Shown: piece after piece, positions 53,309-63,018 of the stretch
Layout: each line of letters starts with the position of its first letter
Position numbering within the stretch: the first letter of the stretch is position 1
Assembly (NCBI GenBank): GCA_020630795.1
Contig: JAHDIK010000004.1
Location: forward strand, 73,732 to 137,731
DNA from: Colwellia sp.
Lineage (GTDB): Bacteria; Pseudomonadota; Gammaproteobacteria; Enterobacterales; Alteromonadaceae
Reading direction: 5' to 3'
Length of the DNA stretch: 64,000 bases
Translations under genes and position numbers: made by a program
The notes under the pieces: generated by a model
Told to the model about the DNA's origin: nothing
The model's database searches: none
The model's input: the letters and a program-made list of their open reading frames with translations, nothing else

Positions 53309-53932
53309 CTATATAACTCCTGTTAACCTAGGTACAAAAAACAAATAAATAACAATAGGCGTTAAGGTGCCAAATACCGTGCACCAAGCACCTAAATATC
53401 GTTTTTTCTTGTTTTGAAAAAGAATAACCAACCCTGTAAATGAAAATAGGCAAATTAATATGGCTGAAAGGTCTATGATGAAAGACCACGCTTTGCCTGA
53501 GTGTCGACCTTTATGCAAATCGTTTAAAATACTCAACAAATTGGCTTGTTGATATTCAACAACATATTGAAATGTTACGGTGTCAACTATAACCAAGGCG
53601 TAACCTGCCGGTACGGGATAATCTAAAATAAGTTCACCCGCATCTTTATCCCAATCAAATTTTGCTAAGTCGGTAAGTTGATACTGCTCTGTTATGTATG
53701 GTTGAATCGCAACAATTGCATTCACAACAGTAAGATCTCGGTGTAAAACTTGAGTGACCGTTGTTGGTAACTCCCCTTCTGACATACCGCTTTTTTTTTC
53801 GTCATCGGCTATCCACGACAAGTGATTCAGCAGTAACCCACTCACACAAAAGAAGATCAATAACGAAAATAAGGCCGTTGATATATAAATATGTAACAGC
53901 CGACAGAACGAATATAACTTCTTAATTTTCAT
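53309..53932 (-). CDS. PepSY-associated membrane protein
   Basis: 207 residues from the ATG at 53932 with GAGA upstream. Helices at about 8-32 (LLHIYISTALFSLLIFFCVSGLLLNHLSWI), 145-168 and 178-200. The conserved His of PepSY_TM proteins are present (RLLHIYIS; LLNHLSW; LNDLHKGRHSGKAW). It probably shuttles electrons across the inner membrane for ferric reduction, like FpvG. It is downstream of the receptor gene but separated from it by a strong terminator. Confidence 0.85.
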   Translation of the reverse strand: MKIKKLYSFCRLLHIYISTALFSLLIFFCVSGLLLNHLSWIADDEKKSGMSEGELPTTVTQVLHRDLTVVNAIVAIQPYITEQYQLTDLAKFDWDKDAGELILDYPVPAGYALVIVDTVTFQYVVEYQQANLLSILNDLHKGRHSGKAWSFIIDLSAILICLFSFTGLVILFQNKKKRYLGAWCTVFGTLTPIVIYLFFVPRLTGVI

Positions 53933-53998
53933 CACAATTAATCTCAAAAAACACTGATATTACAAACGATATTTTTTGGGGTCGTAAAACGTAAAAAA

Positions 53999-54037
53999 TA
54001 ACCAAGGCTATTGATAGAGCGTCAATAGCCTTGGTTA
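53999..54037 (-). terminator. Strong terminator after TonB receptor gene
   Basis: Arms TAACCAAGGCTATTGA and TCAATAGCCTTGGTTA form a perfect 16-bp stem with a 7-base loop, and T6 follows on the minus strand. Expression of the PepSY-DUF2271-DUF4198 genes then needs readthrough or a promoter in 53933-53998. Confidence 0.93.
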
Positions 54038-54080
54038 AACTCCCAACCGTTTGCTTTAATAATTTACATAGTTAAATAAA

Positions 54081-56174
54081 TTAAAAGCTGTATGAAACAG
54101 TCGCTTTAATGTTACGGCCTGGTTCATAATCTAGTAAGTACAAGTCACCAAAACGAGGGTGCGTAGATAAACCAGTACGTGACGACTGTGATGCATAAAA
54201 CTCATCAAATAAATTGTCTACGCCAGCAATAACGGTTAAACCTTCAACAGCTTCTGGTTCCCATCGTGCTTGAATATTTTGAATTGAAAAGTCTTCTTTA
54301 GCGTTATTTTTGGTTGCGCCGTCTAAACTTAAACCGTCATCAACACCTGAAACATGCATTACTTCCCAATGTAAAGAAAGGTTGTAGTCTGGTAATTGGT
54401 AACCAATTTCAGCACTTAACGTATCACCTTGTTCTCTATCAAGTCGTGCACCATCAAGATCTTGGTAACTGCTGTTTGCTTCTAGCTCACTTTCAGCCGA
54501 TGAATATGTGATTTGAGAAGAAAAGTTGTCGTGGTTATAACCTGCATAAACTTCAAAACCTTTGATTTCAACAGCGCCAACGTTATCTTTCCAGTAGCGA
54601 CCTGTTGGGGAAGAAGCGTAATCGTAAATGTAATTGTCGATATTGGTAACAAAGTAAGTGCCACCTAATGCAATATTGTTATCGCTTTGATAAGTAAAAG
54701 ATAACTCTGTATTTTCACCTGTTTCAGCTTTTATATCGTTATTTGCTGTGTCGTAAAGCCCTGCGCCTGTAAATACTTCACCCAGTTCTGGACCTTTAAA
54801 TAACTCAGTGCTACTTAATTTAACAAGTAAATTTTGATTAAATTGATACGCTGCAGCAAGTGAGAACGACACTTCACTAAAGCTTTCATCAACAACCACT
54901 GAATCAATATCAAGGCTATCAATTCTTGCACCTGGCGTTACGGTAAAGCCGTTACCAAAATCGATAATGTCTTGAATAAATAAGCTCTTATTCGTTGATT
55001 CTTCGCTAGACACGTCGGTAGACGCACTATATTTTCCTTGATAATCAGTCTCGTACTTGATGACATCAATTCCGTACGTTAACTCGTGTGTAATATCACC
55101 TTCAACAGAGCTTGAACCAATAATATTAAAACCCGAGTTAGTGGCTTCACCTGTTACCAAACCTGCCCATGCGGCAAACGCAGGATTTTCTGCGTAACCA
55201 CTTTCATCACGATAAAGTTCACTAACATTTGAAAAAGCAACTACGTCTAACGACGAGTCGTCTCCCCAAAGTAATTCATAATTTAATGTTAATGTGTCTC
55301 GTGTAAATTCAGTTGGCCATAATAACGGCACTTTCAATGAGTTAGTAATTGCTAAGTCGGTTGCTAATCCCATATCTGGACGGTAACTGTAATCACCTTC
55401 ATCTTGATAACTCTCGTAGCTTAATTGAATACGTTGGTTTTCGTTAATATCCCATCCAAACTTAACAAGTGCGTCAGACACTTTACCTTCAAGGCCACGA
55501 ACAGTACCGTCAGTTCCTTCAATTACATTACCTTCAAAATCTGTAATTTTACCGCCACCAACATCGTAGTTATCACTATTTACAGCATTGTAATAACCTA
55601 AAAAGTCAACACTGTCGTTAACCACACCGTATCCTGTTAACGAAAAATTAGAACCCGAGTTAGTACTTGTATTTACTTGAACTCGACCACCAAAATTTTG
55701 TTCTGGCTTTAAAAGCTCTCGAGCATTTTTTGTTTTAAAACGTACTGCTCCACCAAGGCCACCATTAATAATAGAATTGCTACCTACTTCAACATCTACC
55801 GACTTTAAAATATCAGCATGAATTTGTAGGTTCCCCATATGGTGATACATATATGAGTTTTGGCTTGCTCCATCAATTGTAATTTTAAGGTCTTTATCGT
55901 CCATTCCACGAATCGTAATACGCTGGTTCAAAGAATGAGCACCACCTACATCAACGCCGGGTAATGTACGTAACAAATCACTAATGTGATCGGCCTGTTT
56001 ATCTGCTAGGTCTGATCCTTGAATGTAAAGTGACGACGATCGTACTTCTGTACCCCATACCGACAGTTTTTCAATTTCTTCATCTTTAACGTCGTCAGCC
56101 AACACAGCAGCTGAAGAACTTAATGACATAACAGCAAGAGCAACGACGCTTTTATTAAAACGCTTAAACAACAT
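54081..56174 (-). CDS. TonB-dependent receptor (iron complex)
   Basis: 697 residues: signal peptide (about 1-26), TonB box-like EKLSVWGTEV, plug (about 45-160) with RITIRGMDDKDLKITIDGASQ and a His-rich YMYHHMGNLQIHADILKSVDV, then a barrel ending KATVSYSF. The LFKGPELGEVFTGAGLY..NDIKAETGEN segment corresponds to the FRAP/NPxL region. A Fur-like site lies upstream and a divergent AraC regulator is adjacent, as in siderophore systems. Confidence 0.9.
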   Translation of the reverse strand: MLFKRFNKSVVALAVMSLSSSAAVLADDVKDEEIEKLSVWGTEVRSSSLYIQGSDLADKQADHISDLLRTLPGVDVGGAHSLNQRITIRGMDDKDLKITIDGASQNSYMYHHMGNLQIHADILKSVDVEVGSNSIINGGLGGAVRFKTKNARELLKPEQNFGGRVQVNTSTNSGSNFSLTGYGVVNDSVDFLGYYNAVNSDNYDVGGGKITDFEGNVIEGTDGTVRGLEGKVSDALVKFGWDINENQRIQLSYESYQDEGDYSYRPDMGLATDLAITNSLKVPLLWPTEFTRDTLTLNYELLWGDDSSLDVVAFSNVSELYRDESGYAENPAFAAWAGLVTGEATNSGFNIIGSSSVEGDITHELTYGIDVIKYETDYQGKYSASTDVSSEESTNKSLFIQDIIDFGNGFTVTPGARIDSLDIDSVVVDESFSEVSFSLAAAYQFNQNLLVKLSSTELFKGPELGEVFTGAGLYDTANNDIKAETGENTELSFTYQSDNNIALGGTYFVTNIDNYIYDYASSPTGRYWKDNVGAVEIKGFEVYAGYNHDNFSSQITYSSAESELEANSSYQDLDGARLDREQGDTLSAEIGYQLPDYNLSLHWEVMHVSGVDDGLSLDGATKNNAKEDFSIQNIQARWEPEAVEGLTVIAGVDNLFDEFYASQSSRTGLSTHPRFGDLYLLDYEPGRNIKATVSYSF

Positions 56175-56204
56175 GAGCAGGTATTCCTTTAATTAAATAC
56201 AAAA

Positions 56205-56230
56205 ACGATAATGCGAACTATTATCATTAT
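56205..56230. promoter_or_regulatory. Candidate Fur box between TonB receptor and AraC genes
   Basis: GATAATGCGAACTATTATC (56207-56225) agrees with the 19-bp iron box GATAATGATAATCATTATC at 15 positions; the overlapping reverse-strand register AATGATAATAGTTCGCATT gives 15 of 18. It lies 30-55 bases upstream of the receptor start and could also affect the AraC gene. Confidence 0.7.
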
Positions 56231-56364
56231 GATATAGTTTTACGTAAAGGAGTTCTGCGATAAGTATTATGACAAATCGTCAATTAGTTATGATTAATCG
56301 TCAAAGTACTATTTCGCTGTTTTAAACAGGTTAATGTAACAATTAGGTTTAGAATAGAATCATC

Positions 56365-57348
56365 ATGAAACAAGACGTAAAATCACAAGATTTATCTTTA
56401 AAGCTTGATTTAGCTGGCTTTAAAAAACATTTAGCCACTACCACTACATTAAGTAGCCCAGCTATTGCTCAGGGGGCTTTGCAATTTTCGTCTACTCATT
56501 CAAGCATTGCTGTTCATACGTGCGACATTATTGAAAAGCGTCATTTCAGTAGTACAGCTGAACTCGATGCCTGTTTAAGTGTTAATGTTCTTTTTAAAGG
56601 CTGTGTACGATATAGGTTAGGCGAACATAACCATGAATATGCCGCTACAAACAACATACCCACCGTTATTGTTAATGCGATAAATCAATCAGAAATTTTT
56701 ACGCGATTTATGACGCCAAACCAACGAGTAAAAAAGCTTAACCTGTCGTTTAATAAACAATGGCTTATTGATCATTGTGTCCTGCCGACCGATTTAAACT
56801 TATTTGAAGATCTATTTGCTCAATGCAACCAAGTAGCGGTATGGCAAGCAAACGAGCGTATTACTCACTTAGCGTCAACAATTATTGAAAACGTTGACGA
56901 CAAATCGTTAAGTAATCAGTTATTAACAGACCGTATCGCGATAGAGATTTTACAGCTCATCTTGGTTGAACTTAAAAAAATAATGAAAGTTCAACGTACA
57001 CCCACTAACACGATGAGAGAAACCCACAATTCCAATAACTTATTGGCTCGAGTAAATGAACTGCTCGACCAAAAACTAAGCTTAGAACAAATAGCGCAAG
57101 AACTTGCAATGAGCGTAAGTACCTTACAACGTAAATTTAAATCGCTATATCATATAACGGTCATTGAGCACCACCGGCGAAAAAAACTGAAGCAATCGAG
57201 AAAACATCTAGCGATTGATGGGCTTAGCATTGGCGAAACTGCTTATCTTGCAGGGTACAAACACCCATCAAACTTTAATCACGCGTTTAAACAACAATTC
57301 AACTTAACACCCACCGAGTTTTTAAAGCAACATCAGCACTGTGAGTAA
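56365..57348 (+). CDS. AraC-family regulator, PchR-like
   Basis: 327 residues. The C-terminal double helix-turn-helix (about 230-325) reads LLDQKLSLEQIAQELAMSVSTLQRKFKSLYHITVIEHHRRKKLKQSRK then LSIGETAYLAGYKHPSNFNHAFKQQFNLTPTEF. The N-terminal part (SVNVLFKGCVRYRLGEHNHEYA, FMTPNQRVKKLNLSFNKQWL) resembles PchR-type regulators that sense internalised siderophores. It is divergent from the TonB receptor and is probably its activator. Confidence 0.88.
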   Translation: MKQDVKSQDLSLKLDLAGFKKHLATTTTLSSPAIAQGALQFSSTHSSIAVHTCDIIEKRHFSSTAELDACLSVNVLFKGCVRYRLGEHNHEYAATNNIPTVIVNAINQSEIFTRFMTPNQRVKKLNLSFNKQWLIDHCVLPTDLNLFEDLFAQCNQVAVWQANERITHLASTIIENVDDKSLSNQLLTDRIAIEILQLILVELKKIMKVQRTPTNTMRETHNSNNLLARVNELLDQKLSLEQIAQELAMSVSTLQRKFKSLYHITVIEHHRRKKLKQSRKHLAIDGLSIGETAYLAGYKHPSNFNHAFKQQFNLTPTEFLKQHQHCE

Positions 57349-57497
57349 AAGTACTACTTTTGTAGTCGAATAGTTTTGTTCTTGTTACGGCGTCTAAACC
57401 AATATAAATACCTAGCGAGCTTTTTTTATATCACGATTTGATTTACATTAAGCGCATATTTAAACATGTGAAAATTAAAACGAAGTAAGGATTTAGA

Positions 57498-57845
57498 TTG
57501 GACTATTTTACTAGTGCATTAAAAAAGTTTGCTGACTTTAATGGTAGAGCTAGACGTAAAGAGTATTGGATGTTTATGCTCTATTATTTGATTTTTTTAT
57601 TCGGGTTTGCAGTAATAGATGTTATTGCAGATACAAGCTTTTTTACCCAATTATTTTCCCTAGCTTTGTTGGTTCCTACGTTAAGCATTGGTGCCCGTAG
57701 GCTTCACGATACCTCACGTTCAGGCTGGTGGCAGTTAATTTGTATAATCCCTTTTATTGGTGTTCCTATTTTAGTCGTTTTATTTTTACTAGATAGCCAC
57801 GACGCTAATGACTATGGCATGAACCCTAAAGCCATCGAAGATTAA
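57498..57845 (+). CDS. DUF805 membrane protein
   Basis: 115 residues with the family start MDYFTSALKKFADFNGRARRKEYWMFMLYYL and RLHDTSRSGWWQLICIIPFIGVPILVV; three or four helices. The start is TTG at 57498 with AGTAAGG eight bases upstream; no nearby ATG would keep the conserved N-terminus. Function unknown. Confidence 0.9.
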   Translation: MDYFTSALKKFADFNGRARRKEYWMFMLYYLIFLFGFAVIDVIADTSFFTQLFSLALLVPTLSIGARRLHDTSRSGWWQLICIIPFIGVPILVVLFLLDSHDANDYGMNPKAIED

Positions 57846-57893
57846 CTGTACATCTAATATCAAAGATTAAATCAAAGCAAAAACTAAATAAAA

Positions 57894-57926
57894 AGGTGAA
57901 CTAGGCCTTCGCACATAGTTCACTTA
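57894..57926. terminator. Hairpin between convergent DUF805 and agarase genes
   Basis: GTGAACTA / TAGTTCAC stem with a 12-base loop and A-rich/T-rich flanks. Probably a bidirectional terminator of moderate strength. Confidence 0.55.
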
Positions 57927-57970
57927 TTCTTTCAGGTTTACACCTTACCTAAAACCTAACCACCAGCGAG

Positions 57971-60301
57971 CTATTTTGCGGTATAGCGCTTTTGATAAAG
58001 TCCGTTATTCACTTCTTTAGCTGCTTTAACCAGTGGCTCGTATGGCACATCTGTCACGCTAACAAAGCCTACATTGTAGTTTTCACCATCATACGCTCGC
58101 CCAGTTAATGGACCATCGTTATATTGAAACCAATGAGCACCTACAAAATAAGGATTATTAACTACACCGTTCATATACTGTTTGTATCGTTTACCACGAT
58201 CAGCTTGAGACGACGCATGAATTAAACCAGGGTTTAACATTCCAGAGTCTTGAGCACCGTTATGCCACTCTCCAATAATACTCGGCATATCTACACTTTT
58301 GAGAAAATGCCAAAAGTTATCACTAATGCCCTCTTTGTAATAATTATAACTAACAACATCCGCATATTTGGCGGCTGCTAGTCTGACTTCTTGTGTCATT
58401 CCCCAGTCAGCAAATCGTGCTCCCATATACATATGGTTAGGTAAATAATGTTTAACCGCATTACGTACAACTTTAAAATATTGCTCTGCGTATAACGACA
58501 ACAAGGTCGATAAATCAGCTTGCAACGCGTCATTAAATTCAACAAGTTTAACGCCTGTAGCAAGACCTTCCCATGAGGTTATTTTTGTATTCCAACTCGC
58601 ATTTAACGTATCAATACTTTGATATTTGTTGCGCAGTACTTTTACATACTCTGCTTTTGCGGGGCTTTTGGCTGCATCTAACGTTAATGTGTTAATTGGA
58701 ATACCATACACCGCTGTTACATTCATCTCTTTCGAGGTTGGATTTTCCATTCCCCAACTTTTTTCGTTGTCGATGAATACACCAACACACCAAGGGTTAT
58801 TTTGTACTTCTTTGCCTATTTGTTTTGCGGTAGCCATTGCTCGCTCTTTAAATACAGGATCAAACACATCAGGCAAAACGCTCCAAAGATCGTTTCCACT
58901 ACTCAGCGTTTTAAAATCGCCAATAATCCAACCATTAGCAAAATATGGAAAACGATTTAATTGGTAGTATGACGGGTCAACCCAGTTTCCAAAAGACGTA
59001 AACCCCCACGTTAACATTCTGTCTACCGTTGTTGTGCGCCACTTTTCCATGAATACGTCAGGATTATTACTCTCATATTTGCGTGCTAAATTTGCTTGAT
59101 AAAAGCTATATGTTTCACCTTTTTCAACCGCTCCCATAAACACTTCTCGTCTGTAACCAAAATGAGAACCTAATGCTTCATCATAACTTGGTAACCATTT
59201 AAACATATTGGCGCGCAGTTCAGATGATATATGGCGCGATGGTAATGCCGCTTCTGGGGCTTGATTTAAGCCAATAGAGTCTTCAGGCGTTTTATCGTTA
59301 GGGTCTCTTTGTTTAATATAATTGCTATCAAAATCGTACCCCGTAATGGTAGACGTATTCGCCATGCGGACATTAGCAATACCATTAGAAAAGAATAAGT
59401 AACCTTCTGGATCTACTAACCACCATTTGCCGTCTACTTTTTCAGTTCTAAAATATCCCGTTGCTTCTTGCTTTGGACCATTAGCCCAACCGTTAAACTT
59501 GGAACGTCCTGCAAGAGTTTTTTTGGCTAATTGACTTTGCTCTTTTGCAGATACCGCTTTAAGTTGTTCAACACTGTTTATTTTACCTACAAAGTCCATT
59601 TTTGCGTTTTGACCAAACTTATCAATCAAACCAACGAGATAACTCTCGTCAACCGCTTTTGGTTTAATAATACGAGCATTGTCAATAATCACCTGTTTGG
59701 TTTCAGGTACACCAAGTAGCTTAAACTCAATGCTTTCAATATTAGATAGGTCTATTTTTTTAACACCCCACCGCCAAATAATCGGTGTGTAATCTGTTAC
59801 CCAACGCTTTGGATTAGAGCGAATACCCGTTTCAACGTTTAAGTCTTTACCTGCTAACTCTAAGTAATATGTACCCATACTCTTTTCAGCAATAGATAAA
59901 CTACGGTTATGTGTTTTACCACTTGCGTCTTTAGCAGTTACATAAAAATGAATAGATTTATCGAGCGGATTTTCTATATCAAGGGCAAACGCAAACTCTC
60001 CTTCATTACTCCAGTCCCAATTTTTACTCGGTTTAAACCGTAACGCCGACTTATAATGATCAACGGTGTCAAAATTTATTGAATATTTTTGATTATTACC
60101 TTCTTTTATTAACGTACCTGTGGCGTTTTCTAATTGAATTGCGCTGTCTAAAGTCTCGCTTTCAAAGTCCCACAACATTCTTTCCGAATTTACGATAGAA
60201 ATGTTTTCGCCCTTGCTTGGTCCAGCACTGCATCCTACTAAACCTGCAACACCTAGTCCGCTTAATAGAAACACTAAATTTTTCAATTTGTATTGCATCA
60301 C
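57971..60301 (-). CDS. GH50 beta-agarase-like lipoprotein
   Basis: 776 residues. Lipobox LGVAGLVGCSAG (Cys about 24). An N-terminal beta-sandwich, carbohydrate-binding-like region (about 40-215) is followed by a linker and a TIM-barrel domain from about 270 (GYFRTEKVDGKWWLVDPEGYLFFSNGIANV). Probable catalytic Glu residues are in GVFIDNEKSWG (acid/base) and PSIIGEWHNGAQD (nucleophile). GH50 enzymes release neoagaro-oligosaccharides from agarose. The lipoprotein signal implies membrane anchoring and late-stage degradation. No other agar or galactan genes are in the window. Confidence 0.9.
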   Translation of the reverse strand: MMQYKLKNLVFLLSGLGVAGLVGCSAGPSKGENISIVNSERMLWDFESETLDSAIQLENATGTLIKEGNNQKYSINFDTVDHYKSALRFKPSKNWDWSNEGEFAFALDIENPLDKSIHFYVTAKDASGKTHNRSLSIAEKSMGTYYLELAGKDLNVETGIRSNPKRWVTDYTPIIWRWGVKKIDLSNIESIEFKLLGVPETKQVIIDNARIIKPKAVDESYLVGLIDKFGQNAKMDFVGKINSVEQLKAVSAKEQSQLAKKTLAGRSKFNGWANGPKQEATGYFRTEKVDGKWWLVDPEGYLFFSNGIANVRMANTSTITGYDFDSNYIKQRDPNDKTPEDSIGLNQAPEAALPSRHISSELRANMFKWLPSYDEALGSHFGYRREVFMGAVEKGETYSFYQANLARKYESNNPDVFMEKWRTTTVDRMLTWGFTSFGNWVDPSYYQLNRFPYFANGWIIGDFKTLSSGNDLWSVLPDVFDPVFKERAMATAKQIGKEVQNNPWCVGVFIDNEKSWGMENPTSKEMNVTAVYGIPINTLTLDAAKSPAKAEYVKVLRNKYQSIDTLNASWNTKITSWEGLATGVKLVEFNDALQADLSTLLSLYAEQYFKVVRNAVKHYLPNHMYMGARFADWGMTQEVRLAAAKYADVVSYNYYKEGISDNFWHFLKSVDMPSIIGEWHNGAQDSGMLNPGLIHASSQADRGKRYKQYMNGVVNNPYFVGAHWFQYNDGPLTGRAYDGENYNVGFVSVTDVPYEPLVKAAKEVNNGLYQKRYTAK

Positions 60302-60675
60302 CTTTGCCTTATTTTAAATTTTTATATGATTGATATTGCATAAACACCACGCTGTTAATCGCATTAATACATATTATCTACAACGTAATAGCACCAACAT
60401 TTAGTTAACAATCTACAATAAACCGTAATTTAGCATAAATAACACATTATTTGATAGTACAAACAATGAATAAGCTGAAAAGTAAAAATTTGAAAGGTAA
60501 GTGCCATTAAACAGCATGCTTCTAACAACCTTCAACCTAAGTAATGTTGAATAGTAAAAGTATCGCAAACATTACCGATAACATTTAGGTAGTATGAACA
60601 AGCATGATAAAACCTGAATACACACCGAATAAAAAAGTCTTAAAAATTATTGGATGATAAAAATAGTTAACAGAA
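60302..60675. other. Intergenic region upstream of the agarase gene
   Basis: AT-rich, 374 bases, between two minus-strand genes. It must contain the agarase promoter and the end of the tpm transcript. No clear operator, hairpin with T-run or coding frame was found. Confidence 0.5.
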
Positions 60676-61311
60676 TTAATTCGTTAAAAGCCAACCACAC
60701 TCTAAACCAGGACACTCACCTCTAATTCCACCTTCTGCGGTTATTTTTTCAATAAGATTAATAGAATAAGCTTCACGGTAATGCGCCTTTATTTCTTCAC
60801 GTGTAATAGAAAATGGAGGCCCATCAATCAAGCTTTGATCATATTCAAAAACGATAAGTAACTGCGGTGCAGCCTTGGTTACTTCCACTATTTTTTTTGT
60901 ATACCTACGTCTCATTTCTATAGGTAAAGCAACTAACGCAGCCCTGTCGTAAACTCCGTTAACCTCCCCCAACAAGTCGTAAGACAACTCAAAAACATCT
61001 CCAACGAAAATGTCGATATTTTCCGCACTGTAGTGAATAAAATTATCAACTCGTGTAATACGGGGAATCGTACCAAGCTCAGAAAATAATTGATCAATAG
61101 CACTTTGATTTAACTCACAACCCACAACTGAATAACCGTTAGACAGCAACCAAGAAATATCTAGTGTTTTACCGCAAAGAGGAACGAAAATTCTACGGTT
61201 ACTATTATTCACCAACCTATCTATATTTTTTTCCAAAAAGCTATTGGGTTTATTTTCATGAAAAGCTATCTCATTTTTTTGCCACTTGTCATGCCAAAAC
61301 TCTTTTTCCAT
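60676..61311 (-). CDS. tpm: Thiopurine S-methyltransferase family protein
   Basis: 211 residues from the ATG at 61311, which has AAGGAG seven bases upstream; an 18-residue extension is not supported. Family motifs are FWHDKWQKNEIAFHE, RIFVPLCGKTLDISWLLSNGYSVVGCEL (SAM site), GVYDRAALVALPIEMRRRY and GPPFSITREEI. Bacterial members methylate selenium and tellurium species and confer tellurite resistance in Pseudomonas. It is divergent from a MerR regulator and has a MerR-style promoter. Confidence 0.92.
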   Translation of the reverse strand: MEKEFWHDKWQKNEIAFHENKPNSFLEKNIDRLVNNSNRRIFVPLCGKTLDISWLLSNGYSVVGCELNQSAIDQLFSELGTIPRITRVDNFIHYSAENIDIFVGDVFELSYDLLGEVNGVYDRAALVALPIEMRRRYTKKIVEVTKAAPQLLIVFEYDQSLIDGPPFSITREEIKAHYREAYSINLIEKITAEGGIRGECPGLECGWLLTN

Positions 61312-61344
61312 TACTTGCTCCTTAACGTTTACTTCAAATGATAA

Positions 61345-61375
61345 ACTATACAAGTTAAAGTCCACTTTAAGTCAA
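61345..61375 (-). promoter_or_regulatory. MerR-type promoter with 19-bp spacer driving tpm
   Basis: On the minus strand a -35 TTGACT (61375-61370) and a -10 TATAGT (61350-61345) are separated by 19 bases. The spacer and the end of the -35 hold the palindrome TTAAAGTGGACTTTAA (7-bp arms). A long spacer with the operator between -35 and -10 is diagnostic of activation by MerR-family DNA distortion. Confidence 0.82.
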
Positions 61376-61453
61376 GTGGTCATGTACTATAAATCAAAAC
61401 TATTACTCACAAATATTAGTTACAACCAATAACCACAATTCAAAAGGAAACAA

Positions 61454-61867
61454 ATGGATATTTCGAAAGTTGCTCGTATCAGTGGATTAACGGCTTCTAC
61501 GTTAAGATATTATGAAGAAAAAGGGCTAATAACCTCTATTGGTCGTAAAGGTTTACGTAGAGTATTTGATCCTAAAGTTATCGAACGACTCGCGTTAATC
61601 TCTTTAGGAAGAAGTGCAGGATTGTCGTTAGATGAAATTGGCAAAATGTTTACGCAGCAAGGCATGGAAATAGACAGAAGTTTACTACTAACAAAAGCAG
61701 ATGAACTCGATAAAAAAATTAAAGAACTTGCGTCGATGCGAGATGGTTTACGTCATGTTGCAGCATGTAATGCTCCTACCCATTTTGAATGCCCTAACTT
61801 TTTACGACTTGTTAATATTGCAGGTAAAAAACCAAACAGAGAACGCCACAAACTTAAAACTTCATAG
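61454..61867 (+). CDS. MerR-family regulator with C-x7-C effector loop
   Basis: 137 residues. The N-terminal winged helix (ISKVARISGLTASTLRYYEEKGLI) and dimerisation helix (about 75-105) are followed by AACNAPTHFECPNFLRL, with Cys105 and Cys113 separated by seven residues as in the CueR metal loop (C112/C120), and Ser76 near the position of CueR Ser77. This suggests sensing of a metal, metalloid or thiol-reactive agent, but similar loops occur in uncharacterised members. It is divergent from tpm. Confidence 0.88.
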   Translation: MDISKVARISGLTASTLRYYEEKGLITSIGRKGLRRVFDPKVIERLALISLGRSAGLSLDEIGKMFTQQGMEIDRSLLLTKADELDKKIKELASMRDGLRHVAACNAPTHFECPNFLRLVNIAGKKPNRERHKLKTS

Positions 61868-61884
61868 CAACAAACAAAAGCTAT

Positions 61885-62757
61885 TTAATTGAATGTATTC
61901 CATATCATACTAGCAACAGGGCCTAGTGTGTCTTCTTGGCGTTTTACAATACGAATTTCTCCGGTAATTGAAGACTCAATATCATTATTTTCTATTTTTA
62001 CTAAACTCCCCTCAGCAATTTCATCTGCAACCATAAACTCAGGAATATGCCCCCAGCCTAACCCTGCAACCAACAAGCTTTTAAGCGTGTATGCATCTTT
62101 TGTTCTCCATTGTCGGCTGCCTTTAAGTAAAATCAATTCGTGGCTGTCTAAACTTAAATTACTTTCTTCTACGCTGAGGTGAACCTGCTCTTTAAGGTTT
62201 TGGATACTAATATTTTCAGGCGATTTGAACATACCAGAGGTTGCAACTAATACTATTTTAAAGTCGCTCACGGGTAGTGTTTCTAAATCTCCAAGTGCAT
62301 ATAACGTTGGCCACCAAGGGCTTATTGCTAAATCGATTTCTTTCTTCTTTAACAGCTCTAATGAACTGAACCTAGAGCCACCAATAAGCTCTATTTCAGT
62401 GTTTGGATATTCAACTTGGCAATGCTTAAGTAAGTCTAAAATGGTAGGCAATGGGCAAATCGAGTCATAACCTATACGAACAATCGCTTCGTTACCTTCA
62501 CCCAAGTGTTGCCCTAAAGAGTTGAGCTGTGATGATGATTGCAGTAACTCTTGCGCTTTATGATAAAACGACCTTCCTGCTTCAGTTAACCCTAACCGAT
62601 AGTTGTCGCGACTTAATATTTGAAAGCCAAACTCTTCTTCTAACTTTTTTAGCGACATAGACAAGGCTGGCTGTGTTTTATGTAAGCTTTCTGCCGCAAG
62701 TTTTAACGAACCATGCTCTACAACGCTGCATAATGCCTGAATTTGATCGAGTGTCAT
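61885..62757 (-). CDS. LysR family transcriptional regulator
   Basis: 290 residues from the ATG at 62757 with GAGGTGA upstream. Winged helix MTLDQIQALCSVVEHGSLKLAAESLHKTQPALSMSLKKLEEEFGFQILSR, then the effector domain (IVRIGYDSICPLPTILDLLKHCQVEYPNTEIELIGGSR). It is divergent from the RND adaptor gene, which it probably controls; convergent with merR, 17 bases apart. Confidence 0.9.
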   Translation of the reverse strand: MTLDQIQALCSVVEHGSLKLAAESLHKTQPALSMSLKKLEEEFGFQILSRDNYRLGLTEAGRSFYHKAQELLQSSSQLNSLGQHLGEGNEAIVRIGYDSICPLPTILDLLKHCQVEYPNTEIELIGGSRFSSLELLKKKEIDLAISPWWPTLYALGDLETLPVSDFKIVLVATSGMFKSPENISIQNLKEQVHLSVEESNLSLDSHELILLKGSRQWRTKDAYTLKSLLVAGLGWGHIPEFMVADEIAEGSLVKIENNDIESSITGEIRIVKRQEDTLGPVASMIWNTFN

Positions 62758-63018
62758 GCTCACCTCTATTTTTAATATCACCAAAACCATAAAACATATT
62801 AAATTTTATTTATCATGTAAATCAAATTATATAAATATTTTTATATAAACAGATCAAATATAATTCACGTTATGGTGCTACCGTGGTGGCGCTTTATACA
62901 TTTTTCTCCTAAATTTATGTCAAAGGTTTTAATTAAAAATCAACGATTAATCATGGCTTACATAAAGAAGAGTCGTTGTATTCAACCATAGATGGTTATT
63001 TCCAAACACGAGGTTTAC

